A DNA stretch of 64,000 bases from an unidentified bacterial endosymbiont (lineage in GTDB: Bacteria; Pseudomonadota; Gammaproteobacteria; Enterobacterales; Enterobacteriaceae): assembly GCF_918797525.1 (NCBI RefSeq), contig NZ_OU963893.1, forward strand, positions 2,914,001-2,978,000, given 5' to 3'. A program made the translations under genes and the position numbers. Position 1 is the stretch's first letter. Every line of letters starts with the position of its first letter. The notes beneath the pieces are model-generated. The model was not told where the DNA came from and did not search any database. It saw only the letters and a program-made list of their open reading frames with translations. Of the stretch, positions 20,691 to 30,443 are shown piece by piece.

Positions 20691-21831
20691 CAGTGTCCTT
20701 CTCGTTCAAAAAATCCAGCGCTTCAGGCACCGGAAGGTTTTCAGGTTTTACAGGTCGTTGTCCACCGGCTAAACGCCAGCGTTTCAGTTGCCATACCCAG
20801 GCCAGGACTTCCGCCACTGCGGCATAAAGTTGACCTGGAATTTGCTGTCCGATTTCCGCATGGCGATATAAAGCACGCGCCAGCGGAGGTGCTTCAAGGA
20901 TTGGAACGCGATTTTCGTTAGCCACTTCACGGATGCGAAGCGCAATCAGCCCCGCCCCTTTCGCCACAACTTTTGGCGCGCTCATTTTGTTTTCGTCATA
21001 CTGAAGCGCAACGGAATAGTGCGTCGGGTTGGTCACGATAATGTCGGCTTTGGGTACATCTTCCATCATCCTTTGACGGGCAGCCGCGTGCTGCATCTGC
21101 CGGATCCGCCCTTTGACGTGCGGATCACCTTCCATCTGCTTATATTCATCGCGAATGTCCTGGCGCGACATACGCAATTTTTTGAAATGGCTATAAAGCT
21201 GGAAGATAACATCGAAGCCCACCATCGGTATCATGCTTAGCACCACCAGCAGCGAACAGAGCCCAATCAGATCCATGGCGTTGCTCATCGCGCTAAGCGG
21301 CGATTCGCTAATAAGGCGCATCATTTCCGGCCAGTTGCGCCACAGATAAAACCCTGCGGCACTGCCCATCAGCGTGGTTTTCAGGACGGCCTTAACCAGC
21401 TCGGCGCCGGTCTGGGCGGAAAACATCTTCGCAATGCCGGGAAACGGGTTGAGTTTGGAAAATTTTGGCTGTAGCGATTTGCCGCTAAACACCAGACCAC
21501 CGAGCATAACGGGCGACATGATAGCGACCAGCACCACACCCACGATCAGCGGCAGTAAGGCGAGCATTGCCCCTTTTAGCAGCAAAATGATTTGTCCGAG
21601 GATCAGATTGGGGTCATTCACCATGCTGTGGTCAAAGCGCAGCCCGGCAGAGAGCATCCTCGCCAGCCTGCGGGCGAGCGACTCCCCACCCAGCCAGATA
21701 ATGCACACGCCCACCACAAGTATCAGCAGGGATGTCAGTTCTCTGGAACGGGGGATCTGCCCCTCCTCACGCGCTTTTTCAAGTCGATGGGGGGTGGGGG
21801 ATTCTGTTTTGTCGTCGTTCTCTTCTGCCAC
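20683..21831 (-). CDS. flhB: Flagellar export switch protein FlhB
   Basis: The 382-residue protein starts at GTG 21831 (MAEENDDKTESPTPHRLEKA). This start gives the E. coli length and alignment; in-frame extension to an ATG 19 codons upstream is unsupported. Four membrane helices are followed by a cytosolic domain with the self-cleaving NPTH site (ITNPTHYSVALQYDE), which switches export from rod/hook to filament substrates. It heads flhBAE. In E. coli the next upstream genes are che; here a fimbrial operon intervenes. Confidence 0.96.
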   Translation of the reverse strand: MAEENDDKTESPTPHRLEKAREEGQIPRSRELTSLLILVVGVCIIWLGGESLARRLARMLSAGLRFDHSMVNDPNLILGQIILLLKGAMLALLPLIVGVVLVAIMSPVMLGGLVFSGKSLQPKFSKLNPFPGIAKMFSAQTGAELVKAVLKTTLMGSAAGFYLWRNWPEMMRLISESPLSAMSNAMDLIGLCSLLVVLSMIPMVGFDVIFQLYSHFKKLRMSRQDIRDEYKQMEGDPHVKGRIRQMQHAAARQRMMEDVPKADIIVTNPTHYSVALQYDENKMSAPKVVAKGAGLIALRIREVANENRVPILEAPPLARALYRHAEIGQQIPGQLYAAVAEVLAWVWQLKRWRLAGGQRPVKPENLPVPEALDFLNEKDTDG

Positions 21832-22296
21832 GATGCCTGCGCCAGCCTGGTTAGTCAGGGGTATCATGCCAGAAACAGGAACATTCAATGGGCGGAAAAG
21901 GCTCTATAACTCACCGTTTTTACCTGGTTTACGCTTAAGCGGTCTTTTTCATACACCGTATTTTTTCAGAAAAGTGCCCGCTTGTTACGTTCCCGCCTAA
22001 AGGTGTTAACGCGTTGTGGATTAATAAACCTGTGACTACAAGTAATAAACATTACTATTACGATAATAGCGCGCACAGGCTAAAAACATTCTTAATACAT
22101 ATATTAATCAATGAAAAGATCATTCTGATTAATCAAATAAAAGCATTCATATAATAAATATGCACCATCACCTGAAAAATTCATTCCCCTGCCCTTTTCG
22201 ACTAATAATTTCTGTGTATACTCCCCACGGTTCAACATTAGACAGCACCTATCCAAAAATATTCATTAGACCGTTATTTACTCAAGGACACTATTT
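21832..22296. promoter_or_regulatory. Divergent control region between flhB and the first fimbrial operon
   Basis: These 465 bases become strongly AT-rich from about 22,000. They must hold the flagellar class II promoter (minus strand) and the fimbrial promoter (plus strand). A possible extended -10, TGTGTATACT, lies at 22213-22222, some 75 bases before the pilin ATG. I could not identify FlhDC boxes with confidence, nor invertible-promoter repeats or a recombinase gene as in fim. Confidence 0.4.
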
Positions 22297-22872
22297 ATGA
22301 AACTTACCAAAACACTGGTAGCCAGTTTTATTCTTAGCATCGCTTCTGCTGGCGCATTAGCGGCTGAAATGAATGCCGGCACGATTCATTTCACAGGACA
22401 GATTATTGAACCAAGCTGTACTATCGAAGGCGATGACGGTACAGATAGCACCGTATTACTGGGGACGTATCCCAACTCGTTATTTACTGAAGTTGGTAAA
22501 GAGAGCGACTTAATTCCCTTTACCATTACGCTTTCAGAGTGTCCGGTAAAAAGCGATGGCTTGCCTTCCATACAGTTAACCTTCAACGCAACCACAGCGC
22601 TTACGGGCACAACAACTTTAATGGACGTCAGCAAAATTACCACTGAGGGGGAGACGGCTGCGACAGGGATTGGCATCGCCGTCAGCCCGGAAGGGGACAA
22701 TACCGGTTTAATTGCCTTTGATGGCAGTGAGGATCAGGTAAAGATTAAGCTCCCGACGCTCAAAAACGATCAAATTTATGCTAATTTTAATGCGCGCTAT
22801 AAATCCTTTGCGACCCAAGTCACCGCTGGCCCGGCTGATGCTGATATGACGATTAATATTCTCTACCGCTAA
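22297..22872 (+). CDS. Type 1-like fimbrial major subunit
   Basis: The 191-residue precursor has a signal peptide (MKLTKTLVASFILSIASAGA, cleavage after ALA-A) and the pilin-type opening AGTIHFTGQIIEPSCTI. It has a paired Cys later (LSECPVK) and ends in the aromatic-rich strand ADMTINILYR with Tyr penultimate. It is the first gene of a four-gene chaperone-usher operon, so it should be the shaft subunit, exported by Sec and polymerised by donor-strand exchange. The specific fimbria was not recognised. Confidence 0.88.
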   Translation: MKLTKTLVASFILSIASAGALAAEMNAGTIHFTGQIIEPSCTIEGDDGTDSTVLLGTYPNSLFTEVGKESDLIPFTITLSECPVKSDGLPSIQLTFNATTALTGTTTLMDVSKITTEGETAATGIGIAVSPEGDNTGLIAFDGSEDQVKIKLPTLKNDQIYANFNARYKSFATQVTAGPADADMTINILYR

Positions 22873-23001
22873 TGCGCTGTAAGATTATTCACAACCTGCA
22901 TATTTAGCGAAAAAGAATAACCTTTAGAAATAGACAATAGAATAGTCCGTTCAAGCCCGGATTATTCTATTTTGTTTTACAACCCCAACAGCAGGCCTAC
23001 C

Positions 23002-23694
23002 ATGCGTAAATTATCGCAAGCAGTAGTATACCTCTCGCTATTAACCCCTGTACTGAGCCATAGCGCGGGTATTCAGATTGGGCGAACACGTATTATTTAT
23101 CACGCCGAAAAAAAAGAAATTGCGCTCCCACTGGTCAATAAAGATAAGGCCCTACCCTGGCTTATCCAGTCCTGGACTGACACCGGCGATGAAAAAACGC
23201 GAGGGCCTTTTATTGTCACTCCACCACTTTTTCGCCTGGATGCCCAAAAAGAGCAAAGTCTGCGCGTTGCCTGGAATGGTTCCGCGCTGCCCGAAGATCG
23301 TGAATCGCTGTTTTATATGAATATCCGCACCATCCCAGCGACCGCGAAAGATGACAGCGATAAAAACATGCTGCGACTTAATTATAAGACGCGCCTGAAA
23401 CTGTTCTGGCGCCCTTCCGGGCTGGCAGGAACGCCCGGCGAGACGTGTAAAAACCTGCGTTTCAGCCGGGATAGTAATGCCGTAACCGTCATCAACAACG
23501 GGGCATTTTACAGCGTGTTTGACAGCCTGCTGCTCGACAATACCGTACTGCCAAAGGCGGACATGGTCGCCCCGTTCTCCCGGGTTTCTGTTCCGCTCCC
23601 AGGGAACACAGCAGGTTCTCAGATTAGCTGGCGTTGTATCACTGATTATGGAAACGCGTCTGAAAAATACACATCCACACTGATTCAGGAATAA
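23002..23694 (+). CDS. Periplasmic fimbrial chaperone (PapD/FimC type)
   Basis: The 230-residue precursor starts at ATG 23002 (MRKLSQAVVYLSLLTPVLSHSAG signal). It shows the chaperone signature: IGRTRIIYHAEKKEIALPLVN, PWLIQSW, the subunit-binding TPPLFRLDAQKEQSLRV strand and FYMNIRTIPA. It stabilises secreted subunits through donor-strand complementation and hands them to the usher. It begins 129 bases after the pilin stop, and the usher follows after nine bases. Confidence 0.9.
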   Translation: MRKLSQAVVYLSLLTPVLSHSAGIQIGRTRIIYHAEKKEIALPLVNKDKALPWLIQSWTDTGDEKTRGPFIVTPPLFRLDAQKEQSLRVAWNGSALPEDRESLFYMNIRTIPATAKDDSDKNMLRLNYKTRLKLFWRPSGLAGTPGETCKNLRFSRDSNAVTVINNGAFYSVFDSLLLDNTVLPKADMVAPFSRVSVPLPGNTAGSQISWRCITDYGNASEKYTSTLIQE

Positions 23695-23703
23695 TTCAAC
23701 AAT

Positions 23704-26259
23704 ATGACGAATGGACTATGTCGGTTACTGTGCAAACGGAACAACACATTCGCCTCGCGGGTACGTGGCTTTAGCGGCATTTTGCTCTTTACCTCCATGC
23801 CTCTTTTCGCACGGGAATACCTTTTTTCGCCCTCTTCCCTGGAAGGCGGCGTACTGACACAACAAGATATCGATCTCTCTCTTTTCTCAAAGCCCAACGC
23901 CCAGCCGCCTGGACGCTATTCGTCGCATATCGTCATTAATAAAAGGCGAAAAGGCGACGCTGACGTCAATTACGTTAGCAGTCCGACAGGCGAACTGGTC
24001 GCCGAAATCACGCCGGATATGCTGCGACAGTGGGGGGTAGACGTTGATAAGTTTCCTGCGCTGGCGAATTTCGGCGCACAGACCCCGCTCGACAAGCCTC
24101 TTCGCGATTACATTCCGTTCGCCTCGGCAACGCTTGATTTTAGCAAAATGACCTTACGTCTTAGCATTCCGCAGGCGGGGCTGGCTAGCAATGCCGAGGA
24201 TTATGTCGACCCGACACGGTGGAATGACGGCGTACCGGTAATGTTCACGGATTACGCTTTTTCCGGCTCCCGGCATAGCGATGACGCGCAAAACACGCTC
24301 ACCAGTCAGTACCTTAATTTGCGCAGCGGCGCTAACCTTGGCGGCTGGCGGCTGCGCAACTATTCAACCTGGAACAAGACCGAAGACGCCACCCGCTGGA
24401 GCACCATCAATACCTTTATTCAGCATGATATTGATGTCCTGAAGGCGCAATTCACGGCAGGGGAAAACAGTACCCGAGGGGAAGTCTTTGATAGCCTGCA
24501 GTATCGCGGGGTGAATATGGCTTCGGACGAAGAGATGTTGCCCTATAGTCAGCGCGGGTTCGCCCCGGTGATCCGCGGGATAGCCAGCTCTAATGCCGAA
24601 ATCTCCGTACGCCAGAATGGCTATCTCATCTACCAGCAAAGCGTCGCACCCGGCGCATTTGAGATACGCGATCTCTACTCAACCACGAACAGCGGCGACC
24701 TTGAGGTGACGGTGAAAGAGGCCGACGGTAGCGAGCGACATTTTACACAACCCTACTCCAGCATTGCCGTCATGCAGCGACCAGGCCATCTCAAGTATGA
24801 AGTGACCGCCGCACGTTACCGCGCCGACAGCGGCAGCGATCAAAAAGAGCCTGCCTTTGTTCAGGCCAGCGCCATCTATGGTCTCAACAATACCATGACG
24901 CTTTTCGGCGGTCTCACCGCGTCTGAGGACTACCAGGCCATCAACAGCGGCGCAGGGGTCACGCTTGGGGTGCTGGGTTCGCTTTCGGCTGACGTTACAG
25001 TCGCCAAAACCCGTCTGGATAACGACGAGCAGCATACCGGGCAATCTTACCGCCTGCTCTACACCGGAAAAATCGATGCCAGCGAGACTAACTTCACCCT
25101 CGGCAGCTACCGCTACTCAACGGACGGCTATTTCAGCTTTGCTGATGCCAATCAGAAATATGACGGCAATGAAAATGACTGGCTGTATCAGTACAACAAA
25201 CGCAGCCGGATACAGGCCAGCATCAGCCAGAGTATTTTGGGCAGCAGTTTTTACCTGAACGGCTATCAGCAGGATTACTGGGGAAGCGCACGAAAAGAGC
25301 GCAACCTTTCCGCCGGTATCAACACGGTCGTGGAGGGGATTAGCCTGCACATGGCCTATACCTACAGTAAAACCAGCGATGACGGCAGCGACAGGATGAT
25401 CTCATTCGGCATCAGCATGCCGCTCAGCAAATGGTTGCCAGGGGCCTGGAGTAGCTACACCTTGAGCAACAGCAAAAATGGCTACACCCGGCAAAATCTG
25501 GGCATAAACGGAACCCTGCTTGATGATGAGCGGCTGAGTTATTCCCTGCAACAGAGCCATACCAACCACGACGCAGACGATACCAGCAGCCTGTACGGAA
25601 GCTATCGTTCGCAGTATGCCAACCTCAATGCCGGCTATTACACCTCATCGGACAACACCCAGCAGATCAGTTACGGCGCCAGTGGTGCCATCGTGGCGCA
25701 CCCTCACGGCATCACCCTGGCGCAGCCGTTAGGCGATCAATTCGCTATCGTCAGCGCGGACGGTGCGGCGGGAGTTCGTTTTAAGAACCAGCGGGGCGTT
25801 CAGACTGACTGGCAGGGCAATGCGGTGATCCCCTCGCTCACGCCGTATCAGGAAAACCGGATCCGCATCGATACCACCAGCCTGCCGCAAGATGTGGATA
25901 CCCGTGACACCTCCATCACGGTGGTGCCCTCCCGCAATGCGGCGGTAGCGGCGCGCTTCGATGCGCACGTGGGTTATCGTGCGCTCATCGTCCTGACCCG
26001 TCCGGATGGCAGAAATGTCCCCTTTGGTGCAATTGCCACGGTGCGAACGTCAGGCATAAACGGGATCGTTGATGATACGGGCACTCTCTATCTGGCGGGC
26101 ATTAACGACAATGCTCAGCTCGATGTGATGTGGGGCAACGCAGTTACTCAACGCTGCACGGCTCACCTCATGCTTACTGATTTGCAACATTCTGACAGTC
26201 CCACCGGGATCCGCCAGGCCCATGTGATATGCCAGCAGGAACAACAAAATGTTAAATAA
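23704..26259 (+). CDS. Outer-membrane fimbrial usher
   Basis: The 851-residue protein has the usual usher length. After the N-terminal domain (REYLFSPSSLEGGVLTQQDIDLSLF) comes the 24-strand barrel with the plug region (near EISVRQNGYLIYQQSVAPGAF) and two C-terminal domains. The last Cys pair (TQRCTAHLM and HVICQQEQ) is typical. It is the assembly platform and pore for the fimbria. It overlaps the adhesin gene by 11 bases. No strong Shine-Dalgarno is seen for ATG 23704, so coupling to the chaperone gene is likely. Confidence 0.9.
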   Translation: MTNGLCRLLCKRNNTFASRVRGFSGILLFTSMPLFAREYLFSPSSLEGGVLTQQDIDLSLFSKPNAQPPGRYSSHIVINKRRKGDADVNYVSSPTGELVAEITPDMLRQWGVDVDKFPALANFGAQTPLDKPLRDYIPFASATLDFSKMTLRLSIPQAGLASNAEDYVDPTRWNDGVPVMFTDYAFSGSRHSDDAQNTLTSQYLNLRSGANLGGWRLRNYSTWNKTEDATRWSTINTFIQHDIDVLKAQFTAGENSTRGEVFDSLQYRGVNMASDEEMLPYSQRGFAPVIRGIASSNAEISVRQNGYLIYQQSVAPGAFEIRDLYSTTNSGDLEVTVKEADGSERHFTQPYSSIAVMQRPGHLKYEVTAARYRADSGSDQKEPAFVQASAIYGLNNTMTLFGGLTASEDYQAINSGAGVTLGVLGSLSADVTVAKTRLDNDEQHTGQSYRLLYTGKIDASETNFTLGSYRYSTDGYFSFADANQKYDGNENDWLYQYNKRSRIQASISQSILGSSFYLNGYQQDYWGSARKERNLSAGINTVVEGISLHMAYTYSKTSDDGSDRMISFGISMPLSKWLPGAWSSYTLSNSKNGYTRQNLGINGTLLDDERLSYSLQQSHTNHDADDTSSLYGSYRSQYANLNAGYYTSSDNTQQISYGASGAIVAHPHGITLAQPLGDQFAIVSADGAAGVRFKNQRGVQTDWQGNAVIPSLTPYQENRIRIDTTSLPQDVDTRDTSITVVPSRNAAVAARFDAHVGYRALIVLTRPDGRNVPFGAIATVRTSGINGIVDDTGTLYLAGINDNAQLDVMWGNAVTQRCTAHLMLTDLQHSDSPTGIRQAHVICQQEQQNVK

Positions 26260-27376
26260 ACGCCAGACATGCTTTCTACTGCTCCTTCAGGGAGGACTGT
26301 TCTCCTTACCTTCCACAGGGCATGCCGCGACGGTATTAACGGGGTGTTTTACCGCCCCTCAGGATTATCAAATTTCGTATAGCCGGGAGCTGGCAACCAC
26401 AGAAAATAGCGTTGGATATGTTATTGAAGATAGTACCCACCATGTCGGCAGCGGTGCCGAATTGGAAGCCAACTGCACGTGCCCGAAAGATATGGAAGCA
26501 AGTGAGAAAATCTATGAATTATCACTCGCCGGCAGCCCACTTAGCGCCGGGGCCAGCGGCTTTGGCTATCTTACAGATACCCTGGACGTTCGCGTTTCCG
26601 GCTATAACGATGCGATAAACTCCCCGGATGGCTCAAACCTCACGGAGCTGGCCATCACTCAGTATCCGACAGCCCGTTCGTCCATGCAGAAAATGGTCGA
26701 CAGAAACAAATCAACCGAAGGCAGCGCCAGCGTTTGTAGCGAAAGCACTCGCCCTGAAGCCAATGCCCCCGTTAAACGGCAATTTAAGTGGAATGTCATT
26801 GGGGCGACCTTTCTGGTAAAAAAGACGATCCTCGGGGAGGCGACCATTCCTCCGACACTGGTGGTGCAGAACTACGCCTGCTTGTACTACGGGACCGGCA
26901 GTTGTGACCCGGCCAGCGCAGAGCATGTATCGAACATCTGGTTAAGCGGTTCTCTTAGCGCCCCCCTGAGCTGCACCATTAACGAGGGAAGCACCATCGA
27001 GGTCGATTTTGGCGATCTGGTCTCCAGCCAGTTTGTCTCTGCCGGGCAACAACCGAAAGGCTTCACGCTTAAAGACGTCGACATCTCATACCAGTGCGGC
27101 GATAACACCATCGGTAAAAATGACCGGATAAAACTGACCCTGAACGCTGATCAAGGCGTAGTGGATACCCGTAATCCGGTGGTCGCGAAGATGGTGGACA
27201 GAGAAGATCTTGGGGTCAGGGTATTTGGCGAAGAGAACCAGGATATCGCGCTGGACGGAAGTTATGACTTCCCGATTAAGGTTGATGAACAGGGAAAAGG
27301 GGTAATACACATCAAGGCGACACCGGTGAGCACCCAAAATCCCCCCCGGCCGCTGGCAGTTTCGAAGGCAACGTAA
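26249..27376 (+). CDS. Two-domain fimbrial tip adhesin, out of frame just before its C-terminal strand
   Basis: As sequenced, the gene encodes 375 residues. They comprise a signal (MLNKRQTCFLLLLQGGLFSL...HAA), an N-terminal presumed binding domain (to about residue 225) rich in Cys (NCTCPKD, VCSES, YACLYYGTGSC), and a pilin domain (PLSCTINEGSTIEVDFGD, SYQCGDN). The pilin domain should end in a beta strand. At a run of seven C (27341-27347) the reading frame slips to PRPLAVSKAT and stops. In another frame the expected end, AGSFEGNVTVKMDLR, runs to TAG 27397-27399. A tract of eight (or five) C would restore it. The present form probably cannot be complemented properly and would not reach the tip. 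This could be slipped-strand phase variation, a fixed lesion or a base-calling error. Confidence 0.85.
   Translation: MLNKRQTCFLLLLQGGLFSLPSTGHAATVLTGCFTAPQDYQISYSRELATTENSVGYVIEDSTHHVGSGAELEANCTCPKDMEASEKIYELSLAGSPLSAGASGFGYLTDTLDVRVSGYNDAINSPDGSNLTELAITQYPTARSSMQKMVDRNKSTEGSASVCSESTRPEANAPVKRQFKWNVIGATFLVKKTILGEATIPPTLVVQNYACLYYGTGSCDPASAEHVSNIWLSGSLSAPLSCTINEGSTIEVDFGDLVSSQFVSAGQQPKGFTLKDVDISYQCGDNTIGKNDRIKLTLNADQGVVDTRNPVVAKMVDREDLGVRVFGEENQDIALDGSYDFPIKVDEQGKGVIHIKATPVSTQNPPRPLAVSKAT
27341..27347 (+). repeat. C7 homopolymer at the adhesin frameshift point
   Basis: Seven consecutive C between AAT and GG mark the point where the adhesin frame is lost, 11 codons before the present stop. 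Such tracts are typical sites of slipped-strand length change. Confidence 0.8.
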
Positions 27377-27407
27377 CGGTGAAAATGGATCTCCGCTAGT
27401 AAAAAGC

Positions 27408-27437
27408 ACCCTCAGGTTGAATACCCAACCTGAGGGT
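27408..27437 (-). terminator. Intrinsic terminator after cheZ
   Basis: A perfect 12-bp stem, ACCCTCAGGTTG (27408-27419) with CAACCTGAGGGT (27426-27437), is followed on the minus strand by GC then five T. It ends the tar-tap-cheRBYZ transcript. It may also slow plus-strand transcription leaving the adhesin gene. Confidence 0.85.
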
Positions 27438-27447
27438 AACCCCGCTA

Positions 27448-28092
27448 TCAGAAGCCGAGGCTGTCCAGCAGATCGTCCACCTGATCCTGGCTTGCCACCA
27501 CGCCCGCTTTGGTTGCGTCGAGCTGTGGGCCATTGAGCAGGCTTTCGTTCTCGCGCTTTGGACGCGCCGCCGGTTCCGGAATGTTCTCCAGAAGCACCAT
27601 CAGCAGTTGACGTTCGATCTCCTGTATGACATCCATCATCCGCTTGATAACCTGACCCGTGAGGTCCTGGAAATCCTGCGCCATCATGATGTCGAGCAGT
27701 TGCGCATTGGTGAAGCTGGTGTGTCCCGGAACATCGCCCAGATACTGACGGGTATCCGTCACCAGTTCGCGGGCATCCGCCAGTTCGACAGGATTTTCAA
27801 ACCACGCATCCCAGCGTTTGGTCAGCGCTTTCGCCCCCTTCTCCATCGCATCCTGATGCGGCTGCGACGCTTCAACGCTGTTCAGCGCGCGTTCAGCCGC
27901 CTGAGCGGTCATCTGCACAACATAGTCCAGACGATCGCGCGCGTCGGGAATGGCTTCCGCCGCTTCGGCGATAGCCTGATCCAGCCCCAGCTCGCGCAGG
28001 CTGTCACGTAGCATGCGCGTCAGACTGCCGATACGGGCAATAATGTCGCTGGGCGAATGGTCTTCAACAGGTTTCATAGCAGGTTGCAACAT
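27448..28092 (-). CDS. cheZ: CheY-P phosphatase CheZ
   Basis: The 214-residue protein starts at ATG 28092 ([13 protein letters not shown]). This start aligns with E. coli MMQPSIKPADEHS and has GAGGTG at correct spacing, unlike the GTG/ATG pair nine bases upstream. The long four-helix bundle carries the catalytic region around [17 protein letters not shown] (Asp and Gln). The C-terminal [15 protein letters not shown] peptide binds CheY. It removes phosphate from CheY-P to end tumble signals. It is the last gene of the operon. Confidence 0.96.
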   Translation of the reverse strand: MLQPAMKPVEDHSPSDIIARIGSLTRMLRDSLRELGLDQAIAEAAEAIPDARDRLDYVVQMTAQAAERALNSVEASQPHQDAMEKGAKALTKRWDAWFENPVELADARELVTDTRQYLGDVPGHTSFTNAQLLDIMMAQDFQDLTGQVIKRMMDVIQEIERQLLMVLLENIPEPAARPKRENESLLNGPQLDATKAGVVASQDQVDDLLDSLGF

Positions 28093-28102
28093 ATCCATCA
28101 CC

Positions 28103-28498
<396 letters not shown>

Positions 28499-28508
28499 CT
28501 ACTCCTCT

Positions 28509-29558
28509 TTAAATACGTATTGCCTGTCCGGCACTGATTTTTGCCAACATCTGCTGGCTTACCTGGCTAAGATCGACCACTTCGCTCACGCCCCCACTAT
28601 TGATGGCTTCGCGCGGCATGCCGAACACCACACAGCTTGCTTCATTCTGCGCAATCGTCCAGGCACCAGCCTGGTGCATCGCAAGCATTCCGGCGGCACC
28701 GTCGTTGCCCATCCCTGTGAGGATCACCCCTACGGCGTTGCGCCCCGCATGGATCGCCACCGAATGAAACAGCACATCCACCGACGGACGGTGCCGGTTA
28801 ACCGGCGGCCCGTCATGAATTTTGATTTGATAGTTCGCGCCACTGCGTGCCAGTTCCATATGCTTGTCACCCGGGGCAATATACGCATGGCCCGGGAGAA
28901 CGCGCTCACCGTTTTCCGCCTCTTTCACGCTAATCTGACACAGTTTGTTCAGACGCTCCGCGAACGAGCGGGTAAAGCCTGGCGGCATATGCTGGGTGAT
29001 AAGAATACCTGGGCTTGAAAGCGGCAATGGCTGGAGTACATGGCGTATTGCCTCTGTTCCGCCGGTTGATGCGCCAATCGCCAGCAGTTTTTCTGAACTG
29101 AGCAACGGACCGGCTTTCAGGGTGGTCGGCGCAGCCGTCGGCTTATGGGCGGCAAGTTTCGCCCGCGATGCGGTACGGATCTTCTCGGCGATCACTTCGC
29201 TGTACGCCAGCATCCCTTCACGAATGCCAAGCTGCGGTTTGGTGACGAAATCCACCGCCCCCAGCTCCAGCGCGCGCAGGGTGATTTCGGACCCTTTACC
29301 GGTCAGCGAGGAGACCATTACCACCGGCATGGGACGCAGGCGCATTAATTTTTCCAGAAAATCGATACCATCCATGCGCGGCATTTCGACATCCAGGGTG
29401 AGCACGTCGGGGTTATATTTTTTGATTAAATCCCGCGCGACCAGGGGATCCGGCGCTGTCGCCACCATCTCCATATCGCTGTGGCTATTGATAATTTCCG
29501 TCATGATCTGGCGCATCAGCGCCGAATCATCAACAGACAATACCCTGATTTTACTCAT
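28509..29558 (-). CDS. cheB: Chemotaxis methylesterase/deamidase CheB
   Basis: The 349-residue protein has an N-terminal receiver domain (phospho-acceptor D56 in [12 protein letters not shown]) and a C-terminal esterase domain. The esterase Ser lies in [12 protein letters not shown], His in [10 protein letters not shown] and Asp in [10 protein letters not shown]. Activated by CheA, it demethylates receptor glutamates and resets sensitivity. It overlaps cheR (ATGA). Confidence 0.99.
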   Translation of the reverse strand: MSKIRVLSVDDSALMRQIMTEIINSHSDMEMVATAPDPLVARDLIKKYNPDVLTLDVEMPRMDGIDFLEKLMRLRPMPVVMVSSLTGKGSEITLRALELGAVDFVTKPQLGIREGMLAYSEVIAEKIRTASRAKLAAHKPTAAPTTLKAGPLLSSEKLLAIGASTGGTEAIRHVLQPLPLSSPGILITQHMPPGFTRSFAERLNKLCQISVKEAENGERVLPGHAYIAPGDKHMELARSGANYQIKIHDGPPVNRHRPSVDVLFHSVAIHAGRNAVGVILTGMGNDGAAGMLAMHQAGAWTIAQNEASCVVFGMPREAINSGGVSEVVDLSQVSQQMLAKISAGQAIRI

Positions 29559-30424
29559 GCTTTTTCCTTACTCAGCGCATACACCGTTTGCCCACGCAGG
29601 CTAAACTCACGCACGAGGTTGCTGAAGTTTTCCGAGTGCCCGGCGAACAGTAATCCGTCAGGCTTGAGCAACGGAACAAAGCGACGCAGAATGTCCTGTT
29701 GCGTCGTTTTATCGAAATAAATCATCACATTACGGCAAAAAATGGCATCAAACGGCCCCGGCACGTTGTACTGCTTTTCCAGCAGATTAACGGCCGCAAA
29801 CTCTACGCCGTTCGCCAGCTCCTGGCGGACGCGCACCAGCCCTTCATGCGGGCCGGTTCCGCGCATGAAATAGCGTTGTAACTGCTGCGGGGAGAGCGTT
29901 TTAAGCTCATCCTGGCGATAAACACCGTTGCGTGCTTTACCCAGCACTTCGGTATCGATATCGCTGGCAAAGACTTTCCAGCGCCCTGGCGCCATTCCCA
30001 GCGTATCCGCAAGGGTAATTGCCAGCGAATAAGGCTCTTCACCTGTCGATGCGGCCGCACTCCAGACCCGGTACTCTCCCCCACTGTGACGGCGGGCATG
30101 ATCTGCCAGCACCGGGAAATGATGACCTTCGCGAAAAAAGGCCGTCAGGTTGGTGGTTAGGGCGTTAATAAAAGCCTGCCATTCTGCGCTGTTCTGGTTG
30201 GCTTCAAGCATGCTCAGATAGCGACCAAAATCGTCCAGTCCCAGCGTGCGCAAGCGGCGCACCAGTCGGTTGTAGACCATGTCCCGCTTATGATCGGCAA
30301 GCACGATCCCCGCACGCTGGTAGATTAACTGACATATCCGACGAAAATGCGCGTCGGACAGCGCGAGGCGCTGTGTCATCTGCAACAGTAATGACGTTTG
30401 CCCGGAGGGCATTGGTGATGTCAT
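29555..30424 (-). CDS. cheR: Chemotaxis receptor methyltransferase CheR
   Basis: The 289-residue protein starts at ATG 30424 ([20 protein letters not shown]), aligned with E. coli CheR; an ATG ten codons earlier is less likely. The N-terminal helical domain contacts receptors. The SAM domain has [14 protein letters not shown] and [14 protein letters not shown]. It methylates Tar/Tap glutamates for adaptation and docks on the NWETF tail that is present in Tar here. The C-terminus (SKEKA) is a few residues longer than in E. coli. Confidence 0.97.
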   Translation of the reverse strand: MTSPMPSGQTSLLLQMTQRLALSDAHFRRICQLIYQRAGIVLADHKRDMVYNRLVRRLRTLGLDDFGRYLSMLEANQNSAEWQAFINALTTNLTAFFREGHHFPVLADHARRHSGGEYRVWSAAASTGEEPYSLAITLADTLGMAPGRWKVFASDIDTEVLGKARNGVYRQDELKTLSPQQLQRYFMRGTGPHEGLVRVRQELANGVEFAAVNLLEKQYNVPGPFDAIFCRNVMIYFDKTTQQDILRRFVPLLKPDGLLFAGHSENFSNLVREFSLRGQTVYALSKEKA

Positions 30425-30443
30425 AGCGCCTTCTTCATCATAT

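Noticed and set aside
21832..22296. Invertible fim-type switch in front of the first fimbrial operon
   Set aside because: No inverted repeat pair flanking a promoter and no FimB/FimE recombinase gene nearby could be found.
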